From: Phycisphaerae bacterium
GTDB lineage: Bacteria > Planctomycetota > Phycisphaerae > SM23-33
Length of the DNA: 5,585 bases
Direction of reading: 5' to 3'
NCBI GenBank assembly: GCA_030610965.1
Contig: JAUWQU010000312.1
Coordinates: 1 to 5,585 of the forward strand
Positions within the stretch are counted from its first letter, which is position 1. Each line of letters begins with the position of its first letter. Below the pieces are notes generated by a model, which made no database searches, had not been told where the DNA came from, and was given only the letters and a program-made list of their open reading frames with translations. Positions 1 to 5,399 of this stretch are shown one piece after another. A program made the position numbers and the translations under genes.

Positions 1-860
1 CGGCCGGGCACATCTCGACCGAGGAGGCCCGTGCCCTTATTGCGGACCTCAACGCGGCCGTCGCTGGGCCTGGCGTGCGGTTCTATCCGGGCGTCAGCTA
101 CCGGCACCTGATGGTCGCGGCGAGCGAGTTCAACGTCGAAACCACCGCCCCGCACGACATTCTTGCCAAACCGGCGGACGAGCACCTGCCGACAGGCCCC
201 GGCAGCGAGGTGCTCCGCGAGATCATGGCCGCGGCGCGGGCCGTGCTGGCCGAACACGAAATCAACGCCACCCGCCGAGACCTCGGCGACAACTCCGCCA
301 CGGACATCTGGCTGTGGGGCGAGGGCAAGATGCCCACGCTGCCCTCCTTTGGGTCCAGGTACGGCAAGGTCGGCAAGATGATAACCGCCGTCGACCTGCT
401 TCGCGGCCTGGCCACACTGATCGGCTGGGAGTGCATCGAGGTAGCCGGCGCCACCGGATACCTGGACACCAACTACGCCGGCAAGGGGGCCGCCGCCGTC
501 GCGGCCCTGGACGGCTGCGACCTGGTATGCGTCCACGTCGAAGCCCCCGACGAGGCCGGGCACAACGCCGACGCCAAGGGAAAAGTCACCGCTATCGAGC
601 AGATCGACGAGCATATCGTCGGTGCGCTGCTGGCTCGCCTCCAGGCCGAAGGCGACGACTGGCGGATCCTCGTCCTGCCGGACCACCCCACGCCATGCAC
701 CATTCGCACCCACACGGCCGAGCCCGTGCCGTTCGCCATAGCCGGCAAACGCATCGAGTCGGTTATGCACGGGAGGTTCACCGAGCGCGACGGCGCCGCA
801 AGCGATCTGCACATAGACCGCGGCTGCGAGCTGATGGAGTACTTCCTCACCGTCCGCTGA
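1..860 (+). CDS. ApgM-family metalloenzyme, 3' part: 2,3-bisphosphoglycerate-independent phosphoglycerate mutase or homoserine-kinase analogue
   Basis: The frame is open from base 3 to the TGA at 858-860 and gives 285 residues. The family is usually about 400 residues long, so roughly the first 115 lie upstream. The GTG at base 75 is an internal valine (in VRFYPGVSYRHLMV), not a start, because family-like sequence (GHISTEEARALI) precedes it. This is the alkaline-phosphatase-superfamily fold. Metal ligands of the C-terminal half are visible: DEAGH (Asp at 549-551, His at 561-563), PDHPTP (Asp-His at 681-686) and RTHT (His at 711-713). The N-terminal Asp and the catalytic Ser are outside the window. 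Archaeal-type members interconvert 3- and 2-phosphoglycerate in the cytoplasm. A bacterial subgroup has been proposed to be a functional analogue of homoserine kinase. The aspartokinase gene 127 bases downstream favours that subgroup, while the enolase gene further on keeps a glycolytic role possible. Family is confident; substrate is not. Confidence 0.9.
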   Translation, partial: AGHISTEEARALIADLNAAVAGPGVRFYPGVSYRHLMVAASEFNVETTAPHDILAKPADEHLPTGPGSEVLREIMAAARAVLAEHEINATRRDLGDNSATDIWLWGEGKMPTLPSFGSRYGKVGKMITAVDLLRGLATLIGWECIEVAGATGYLDTNYAGKGAAAVAALDGCDLVCVHVEAPDEAGHNADAKGKVTAIEQIDEHIVGALLARLQAEGDDWRILVLPDHPTPCTIRTHTAEPVPFAIAGKRIESVMHGRFTERDGAASDLHIDRGCELMEYFLTVR

Positions 861-987
861 CCGCCGCCAATTCCCTCTGGATTTTCGGCCAAAACGCGTT
901 ACATTCCGATGGTTTTCACCCCGGCCGCGACTGAGGGCTACTTGACGAGAACCACAGTGGAAGGAGCCCTACACGGGCAGGCAAAAA
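861..987 (+). other. gap and leader before lysC
   Basis: This 127-base gap has no convincing -35/-10 pair. TTGACG at 942-947 resembles a -35 but no -10 follows at normal spacing, and TACATT at 900-905 lacks a -35. No terminator hairpin with a T-run follows the upstream stop, so read-through from the upstream gene is plausible. The strongest Shine-Dalgarno match, AAGGAG at 961-966, is 21 bases from the lysC ATG, too far for normal use. The weaker GGCAGG at 976-981 sits 6 bases away and is the likely site. AGGGCT at 934-939 could pair with AGCCCT at 965-970 and cover part of AAGGAG, but six pairs across a 25-base loop is weak. Confidence 0.4.
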
Positions 988-2256
988 ATGAGCATAGTGG
1001 TCATGAAGTTCGGCGGCACAAGCGTGGCGAACGCCGACCGCATCCGGGCCGCGGCCAAGCGGGCGATCGACACGCGAAACGCCCATCATCAGGTCGTCAT
1101 GGTGGTCTCGGCAATGGGCGGTTCCACCGACGAACTGGTGTCGTTGGCGGCGCAGATAACCGACAACCCGCCCAAGCGGGAGATGGACCAGTTGCTCGCC
1201 ACCGGCGAGCAGGTGACAATCTCGCTGGTTGCGATGGCGATGGAGGCGATGGGCTCACCGGCCATCAGTTTCACGGCCGGGCAGATCGGTATAGTCACCG
1301 ACGACGTTCACACCAAGGCCAAAATCAAGTCCATCGACGTTCAGCGGCTGCGAGCGGCGCTGGACGCCGGGCGGATCGCAATCGTCGCGGGATTCCAGGG
1401 CGTCACGGAATCCGGCGCGATAACCACCCTTGGCCGGGGCGGCAGCAACGTTACGCTCGTAGCCATCGCGGCGGCCCTGGGCGCGGATGTCTGCGAAAAC
1501 TACACGGACGTTGACGGCATTTACACAGCCGACCCGAGGATAGTGCCCAACGCCCGGAAGATAGAAGTGATCAGTTACGACGAGATGCTGGAGTTGGCCA
1601 GCCTTGGCGCCAGCGTCCTGCACAGCCGCGCTGTGGAGTTCGCCAAGATGTACAACGTGCCCATCCACGTGCGCAACAGTCAGAACAAGAAGAAAGGTAC
1701 GATGATCGTGGCTGAAACCGAATCCATGGAGCGAGTCGTTGTCAGCGGCGTGGCCCTTAAGGACAAGCTGGCCCGCATCACGCTACGGAACACCCCCGAC
1801 CGCCCCGGCGTGGCGGCGAGCATCTTCCAGACCATCGCGACCAACCGTATAGTTGTCGACGACATCATACAGACCATCGCCGACAACAAGAAGGCGACCG
1901 TCGCGTTCACCGTCGACATCGCCGAACTGCCGGAAACCAAAAGGGTCGTCGAGCAACTCTGCATCGATCTTGACTGCGAGGCGATTATCGAGGACCGCCT
2001 GGCAAAGGTCTCCGCGGTAGGCATGGGAATGCGGGCCCACACCGCCGTGGCCGAGCGAATGTTCGCCGCCCTGGCGGCTGGGAAGATCAACATTCAGAAC
2101 ATCACCACCAGCGAGATCAAGATCTCCGCCCTGATCGACCGCGGCGACGGCCCGCGGGCGCTGCAACTGGTGCATGACGCCTTCGACCTCGGCAAGGCGC
2201 CGTCCAAGCCCGCCCGTAAGCGTGCCGCCCGCGCGGCCGGGAAGTCGAAAAAGTAA
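988..2256 (+). CDS. lysC: aspartate kinase with two C-terminal ACT domains
   Basis: Cytoplasmic aspartokinase phosphorylates L-aspartate with ATP, the first step to lysine, threonine and methionine (and diaminopimelate). The protein is 422 residues, normal for a monofunctional enzyme. The kinase domain (about 1-245) shows KFGGTSV at 7-13, SAMGGSTDEL at 41-50, GEQVTISL at 73-80, GFQG at 135-138, TTLGRGGSN at 146-154 and YTDVDGIYTADPRIV at 172-186. ACT domains follow at about 262-332 (DRPGVAASIF) and 338-402 (VSAVGMGMR, then TSEIKIS), the usual site of feedback inhibition by lysine or threonine. The lysine/arginine-rich tail after 402 is probably disordered. ATG 988 is the only start: an in-frame TGA lies at 943-945 with no other start codon between, and MSIVVMKFGG fits the family N-terminus. 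Oddity: Asn154-Val155 replaces the nearly invariant Asp of GRGGSD. No homoserine dehydrogenase is fused. Confidence 0.96.
   Translation: MSIVVMKFGGTSVANADRIRAAAKRAIDTRNAHHQVVMVVSAMGGSTDELVSLAAQITDNPPKREMDQLLATGEQVTISLVAMAMEAMGSPAISFTAGQIGIVTDDVHTKAKIKSIDVQRLRAALDAGRIAIVAGFQGVTESGAITTLGRGGSNVTLVAIAAALGADVCENYTDVDGIYTADPRIVPNARKIEVISYDEMLELASLGASVLHSRAVEFAKMYNVPIHVRNSQNKKKGTMIVAETESMERVVVSGVALKDKLARITLRNTPDRPGVAASIFQTIATNRIVVDDIIQTIADNKKATVAFTVDIAELPETKRVVEQLCIDLDCEAIIEDRLAKVSAVGMGMRAHTAVAERMFAALAAGKINIQNITTSEIKISALIDRGDGPRALQLVHDAFDLGKAPSKPARKRAARAAGKSKK
1691..1728 (+). promoter_or_regulatory. possible internal ribosome binding site and starts for an ACT-only aspartokinase subunit
   Basis: AGAAAGG at 1691-1697 lies 4 bases before an in-frame ATG at 1702 (Met239 of lysC). 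A second in-frame ATG follows at 1726 (Met247, MERVVVSGVA). Known alpha2beta2 aspartokinases, such as those of Corynebacterium and Bacillus, make a beta subunit from an in-frame start at this same place, just ahead of the first ACT domain. Here the product would be 184 or 176 residues. The purines could equally be a by-product of the Asn-Lys-Lys-Lys codons, so this is only a suggestion. Confidence 0.3.
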
Positions 2257-2311
2257 TCCGCGACTCGACGAGGGCCTATCCTCGCGTCAACCAGGCACGA
2301 AGGCCAGGCCG

Positions 2312-2950
2312 ATGCGCCGAAGAAAAACTCCGCCGCCCAAGCTGACAGACTCGCAGCGCCGCCGACGATACGCCTTGCGGCGAATCGGATGGGCGCTTGC
2401 GGCGGCTGCGGTGCTGCTGGCGATATTCGTCGGCGACCAGCAGGGCATCTTCGGCCGGCTTCCGAGGCCAGTCGGCGAGGATTTCACACGCTACCACGGC
2501 AAGTCGTTCCGGGTCACGTACGTTGTCGATGGCGATACGATCGACATCGACGAGCCCGACCGGGGCGCCCCGGCCACGCGAATCAGGCTCTGGGGTGTGG
2601 ACACGCCGGAAACCAAGGCCCCTGGCAAACCGGTCGCGCATTTCGGGCCGGAGGCTACGGTTTTTACGACGCGGGCGTGCGAGGGAAAGACCGTCCGCCT
2701 GGAGCTGCTGAGCGGCAGCACTCGCGACAAGTACCACAGGCTGCTCGCCTACGTGCAGCTTCCGGACTCAACGATGCTGAACCGCGAGCTAATCCGCCAG
2801 GGCTACGGCTACGCCGACCCGAGATTCCCCCACCCGCTCAAGAGCGAGTTCCAGCAACTGCAAGCCCAGGCCCGCGCCGCCGACGCGGGGCTCTGGAAGG
2901 ACGTCAAGCCCGGAGACCTGCCGTATTACATGTCCAAGAGCCCTAACTGA
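2312..2950 (+). CDS. membrane-anchored thermonuclease-family (SNase-like) nuclease
   Basis: The 212-residue protein has a very basic N-terminus (MRRRK, then RRRRYALRR), one hydrophobic helix at about 25-41, and a staphylococcal-nuclease domain at about 63-196. By family knowledge this hydrolyses DNA and RNA with Ca2+. All the key positions are present: Asp75 in VVDGDT, Arg92, Asp97 and Glu100 in IRLWGVDTPET, and Arg143 in DKYHRLLAY, matching Asp21, Arg35, Asp40, Glu43 and Arg87 of the staphylococcal enzyme. Basic residues before the helix predict the N-terminus inside and the nuclease domain outside the cytoplasmic membrane, or an uncleaved signal anchor. I chose ATG 2312 because GAAGG at 2299-2303 is 8 bases upstream. 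The frame stays open back to 2174, but that would overlap lysC and add a low-complexity stretch. The gene lies 55 bases after lysC with no clear terminator between. A role in that pathway is not evident. Confidence 0.88.
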   Translation: MRRRKTPPPKLTDSQRRRRYALRRIGWALAAAAVLLAIFVGDQQGIFGRLPRPVGEDFTRYHGKSFRVTYVVDGDTIDIDEPDRGAPATRIRLWGVDTPETKAPGKPVAHFGPEATVFTTRACEGKTVRLELLSGSTRDKYHRLLAYVQLPDSTMLNRELIRQGYGYADPRFPHPLKSEFQQLQAQARAADAGLWKDVKPGDLPYYMSKSPN

Positions 2951-2964
2951 CGGCCCCCGGTCAG
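2947..2964. terminator. small inverted repeat between convergent genes, possible weak terminator
   Basis: CTGAC at 2947-2951 and GTCAG at 2960-2964 form a 5-pair stem around an 8-base GC-rich loop. The arms contain the two converging TGA stops (2948-2950 on +, 2961-2963 on -). There is no T-run on either strand. Part of the symmetry comes simply from two facing TGA codons, so function as a terminator is uncertain. Confidence 0.2.
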
Positions 2965-3818
2965 ATGTCCGAAACCCGGCCCTCGCGGGCGGGCTGGTGG
3001 GCGTCGATCGCCAGCTTGCCGCGGATGGATTCGAGCACGGCGGCTTTCCTGCCGATCCGCCCGACCAGCAGCTTCATCGGCAGCCGGCGGTTGTCGCGGA
3101 ACATGATGACGATCCGCCCGAAGCCCAGGATTCGCTCCAGGAAGTCGCCCGTGTCCACCCGCGTGCTGTAGTCCTCGCGGGCGACCTGCTCGCCGGTCTC
3201 AGTCAGCCCGGTCTGCAGGTTCAGGTAGTTCGGCGTAATGGCCACATAGTAGAACATGCCCTTGATCCACGAGACAACGATGCCGATCGAGAACAGCAGG
3301 CCCAGGAACAGGAAGCCCTGCCAACTCATCGACACCGAGACGCGCCCCAGCACCCGCAGGAACCCCACAAGCCAGCCCAGCAGGTGCAGCCAGAGCACCA
3401 GCAGCAGAACCAGCAGCACGACAATCGCGAGGATCTTGACGGACATCTCGTACTCGTCGACCAGGAACGACAGCAGGAACGTCAGCACCCACAAGCCGCC
3501 GATGACCTGGGCGGCAAGCGGGGCGACCTGCGCCGGAATGGCCCCCCACTCTATCAGCAGCATCGTCATCGCCCCGAGGAACGACATGAAGATGGCGGGC
3601 AGGTAGAGAATCTTTCGGCTCCAGGCGAAGCAGATCAGCCACTCGTTGATGTCCGGGTCGCGCTCGAGCTGAAGGCCCACGCGGAAGCGGGTCCGCAACG
3701 TGTGGCGAAGCAGCACGAATATCAGCGCCGCCAGGCCGAGCAGCCCGAAGGGCACGGCCAGGATGACGTACTTGTCCCAATCCCAGTCCCAATCGATGGC
3801 AGCGATGGCAGCCAGCAT
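2961..3818 (-). CDS. five-helix membrane protein of unknown function with cytoplasmic C-terminal domain
   Basis: I do not recognise this 285-residue protein as a named family. Hydrophobic helices are visible at about 17-38, 69-90, 100-120, 127-154 and 166-187. The basic loop 39-69 (RHTLRTRFR) predicts the N-terminus outside, and the C-terminal domain (189-285) inside. That domain starts YYVAITPNYLNLQTG and includes FLERILGFGRIVIMF and LESIRGKLAID. Its beta-rich look right after a last helix loosely resembles bacterial PH-like domains of YdbS-type membrane proteins, but this is weak. The N-terminus carries an unusual acidic-aromatic repeat, DWDWDWDK. ATG 3818 is well supported: AAAGGA on the minus strand (3830-3825) lies 6 bases upstream, and a promoter candidate lies about 100 bases upstream. 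The gene is monocistronic as seen, diverges from enolase and converges on the nuclease gene. The alternating hydrophobic/charged composition supports this frame over the open frames on the opposite strand. Confidence 0.85.
   Translation of the reverse strand: MLAAIAAIDWDWDWDKYVILAVPFGLLGLAALIFVLLRHTLRTRFRVGLQLERDPDINEWLICFAWSRKILYLPAIFMSFLGAMTMLLIEWGAIPAQVAPLAAQVIGGLWVLTFLLSFLVDEYEMSVKILAIVVLLVLLLVLWLHLLGWLVGFLRVLGRVSVSMSWQGFLFLGLLFSIGIVVSWIKGMFYYVAITPNYLNLQTGLTETGEQVAREDYSTRVDTGDFLERILGFGRIVIMFRDNRRLPMKLLVGRIGRKAAVLESIRGKLAIDAHQPAREGRVSDI
3775..3812. repeat. two short tandem repeats in the 5' end of the membrane-protein gene
   Basis: Three 6-base units (TCCCAA, TCCCAG, TCCCAA at 3775-3792) encode the repeated Trp-Asp pairs on the minus strand. 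Directly beside them, two identical 9-base units (GATGGCAGC at 3795-3803 and 3804-3812) encode repeated Ala-Ala-Ile. Both unit lengths are multiples of three and keep the frame. This looks like local slippage expansion rather than a mobile element. Confidence 0.75.
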
Positions 3819-3917
3819 GGTTCATCCTTTCCCGTCATGGACAGTTTGCAGGAACCGGCCGATCCCTTCGGTCGATCCCCGCCAAGCATCGCGCCCGAAC
3901 CAGCCGGACACGCAATT

Positions 3918-3946
3918 ATTATACGGCAAACCCTCCGCGATGGCAC
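3918..3946 (-). promoter_or_regulatory. sigma70-type promoter candidate for the minus-strand membrane-protein gene
   Basis: Read on the minus strand, GTGCCA (3946-3941, 4 of 6 matches to TTGACA), a 17-base spacer and a perfect TATAAT (3923-3918) line up as a classical promoter. It lies in an AT-rich island within GC-rich DNA. Transcription would start near 3911, giving a leader of roughly 90 bases before the ATG at 3818. Confidence 0.6.
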
Positions 3947-3991
3947 GGACTGGGTTTCCAGGCCGGTTTTCGGTTATGCCTGCCGGCGAGC

Positions 3992-4019
3992 TTGCATGTT
4001 CCGGGCGAATTGGTAACAT
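3992..4019 (+). promoter_or_regulatory. sigma70-type promoter candidate for enolase, extended -10
   Basis: TTGCAT at 3992-3997 (3 of 6), a 16-base spacer and TAACAT at 4014-4019 (4 of 6) form a candidate promoter. The -10 is preceded by TGG at 4011-4013, an extended -10 (TGn) motif that can compensate for a poor -35. Transcription would begin near 4026, leaving about 70 bases of leader before the enolase ATG. Confidence 0.5.
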
Positions 4020-4037
4020 ACGGGCTAGTTCGTGTAC

Positions 4038-4057
4038 GAAAGGCTTTAGCCTTTTTT
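4038..4057 (+). terminator. terminator-like hairpin with T-run in the enolase leader
   Basis: AAAGGC at 4039-4044 pairs with GCCTTT at 4049-4054 around a TTTA loop, with a possible G-U pair extending it, and the run of six T (4052-4057) continues past the stem. It lies between the enolase promoter candidate and the enolase ribosome site. The stem is short, so termination would be weak at best. No + strand gene lies just upstream to be terminated, so it could instead act as a leader attenuator or a 5' stability hairpin. The name terminator is structural only. Confidence 0.35.
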
Positions 4058-4094
4058 CAAGTAGGGCCGATAGAGAGTAAAGGAACAACGAATA

Positions 4095-5399
4095 ATGTCC
4101 ACAAAGATTCAATCCATCCGCGGTCGGCAGATCCTGGACTCTCGCGGCAATCCCACCGTCGAGGTGGACGTGCTGCTCGAGGGCGGCATTCTCGGGCGCG
4201 CCGCGGTCCCCAGCGGCGCCAGCACGGGCGAGAATGAGGCCTGCGAGCTTCGCGACGGCGACAAGGCAGTTTACCTGGGCAAGGGCGTTCTCGAGGCAGT
4301 CGGGCACGTCAACGACGAGATCGCGGCGGCGGTGACCGGCATGGACGCTTGCGACCAGGCGGGCATCGACAACAAGATGATCGCCGCCGACGGCACGCCG
4401 ACGAAGTCGAACTTCGGCGCCAACGCCATACTCGGCGTCTCGATGGCGGCCGCCCGCGCGGCGTCGATCGCCGTCGGCAAGCCGCTGTACGAGTACATCG
4501 GCGGCGACAAGGCCGTCACGCTGCCGGTGCCGATGCTGAACATCCTCAACGGCGGAAAGCACGCCGACGGCACGATCGACTTCCAGGAGTTCATGGTCCA
4601 GCCGTGGGGGGCAAGAAGCTTCGCCGAAGGCCTCCGCATGGGCACCGAGGTCTTCCACGCCCTCAAGAAAGTCCTCAAGAGCAAGGGCTACAACACCGCC
4701 GTAGGCGACGAGGGCGGCTACGCACCGAGCCTCAAGAGCAACGACGAGGCCCCCGAGTTGATCCTCCAGGCCATTGAGGCCGCGGGGTACAAACCGGGCG
4801 TGGACATCTGGCTGGCCCTCGACCCGGCCGCCAGCGAAATGGTGAACGAGGCCCGCGAGCGAGGCAAGGAAGGCTACTGCTTCTTCAAGTCCAACCCGGA
4901 CCGCATCGCCACCAGCGACGAGATGATCGACATCTGGGCTACCTGGTGCGACAAGTACCCCATCCGCAGCATCGAGGACGGCCTGGGCGAGGACGACTGG
5001 GCCGGATGGAAGAAGAGCAACACCAAGCTCGGCGAGAAGATCCAACTCGTCGGCGACGACATTTTCGTCACCAACGTGAAGTTCATCCAGCGAGGGATCG
5101 ACGAGGCCTGCGCCAACAGTGTCCTCATCAAGGTAAACCAGATCGGCACTCTGACCGAGACCTACGCCGCGATCGACCTGGCCATGAACAGCGGCTGGAC
5201 CGCGGTCGTAAGCCATCGCTCCGGGGAAACCGAAGACACAACCATCGCCGACCTGGTCGTCGCAAAGAACACCGGGCAGATAAAGACCGGATCGGCCAGC
5301 CGCACGGATCGCGTCTGCAAGTACAACCAACTTCTGAGAATCGAGGAGGCCCTCGGAGACAAGGCGGTCTATGGTGCCTCGACATGGAACAAGCAATAA
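4095..5399 (+). CDS. eno: enolase (phosphopyruvate hydratase)
   Basis: Cytoplasmic enolase converts 2-phosphoglycerate to phosphoenolpyruvate in glycolysis and gluconeogenesis. It needs Mg2+, and in many bacteria it also sits in the RNA degradosome. The 434 residues match the family's usual length. Visible motifs: RQILDSRGNPTVEV at 11-24, the mobile loop PSGASTGENEA at 39-49, NGGKHADGTIDFQEF at 152-166, VGDEGGYAPS at 203-212 (catalytic Glu206), Mg ligands Asp243 (ALDPAASE), Glu294 (SIEDGL) and Asp321 (VGDDIFVTN), general base Lys346 (VLIKVNQIGT), SHRSGETED at 373-381 and Lys397 (GQIKTGSASRTDR). All catalytic positions are intact. ATG 4095 is supported by TAAAGGAA ending 9 bases upstream and by the family N-terminus. 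The Mg-ligand segment carries DPAASE, where DVAASE is common. The gene is transcribed divergently from the membrane-protein gene, and its 3' end seems to overlap the next gene. Confidence 0.98.
   Translation: MSTKIQSIRGRQILDSRGNPTVEVDVLLEGGILGRAAVPSGASTGENEACELRDGDKAVYLGKGVLEAVGHVNDEIAAAVTGMDACDQAGIDNKMIAADGTPTKSNFGANAILGVSMAAARAASIAVGKPLYEYIGGDKAVTLPVPMLNILNGGKHADGTIDFQEFMVQPWGARSFAEGLRMGTEVFHALKKVLKSKGYNTAVGDEGGYAPSLKSNDEAPELILQAIEAAGYKPGVDIWLALDPAASEMVNEARERGKEGYCFFKSNPDRIATSDEMIDIWATWCDKYPIRSIEDGLGEDDWAGWKKSNTKLGEKIQLVGDDIFVTNVKFIQRGIDEACANSVLIKVNQIGTLTETYAAIDLAMNSGWTAVVSHRSGETEDTTIADLVVAKNTGQIKTGSASRTDRVCKYNQLLRIEEALGDKAVYGASTWNKQ

Noticed and set aside
942..975. TTGACG as a -35 box for a lysC promoter
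   Set aside because: No -10-like hexamer occurs 15-19 bases downstream.
861..987. Lysine riboswitch, T-box or leader peptide upstream of lysC
   Set aside because: The gap is short, lacks a terminator hairpin and recognisable L-box or T-box sequence; the ATG frame at 909 has several Thr codons but no stop before lysC and simply runs through it.
2174..2311. Longer start for the nuclease gene overlapping lysC
   Set aside because: The extra 46 residues are low-complexity and overlap lysC by 83 bases, while ATG 2312 has a well-spaced GAAGG.
2997..4016. 339-codon open frame on the plus strand opposite the membrane-protein gene
   Set aside because: Its Gln/His/Arg/Glu-rich composition is what the complement of hydrophobic codons gives; the minus-strand frame has clear helices, a good ribosome site and a promoter candidate.
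3822..5396. 524-codon open frame on the minus strand across enolase
   Set aside because: It lies entirely opposite the certain enolase gene; long antisense frames arise easily in GC-rich coding DNA and its composition (Val/Asp/Gly-rich) shows no family motif.
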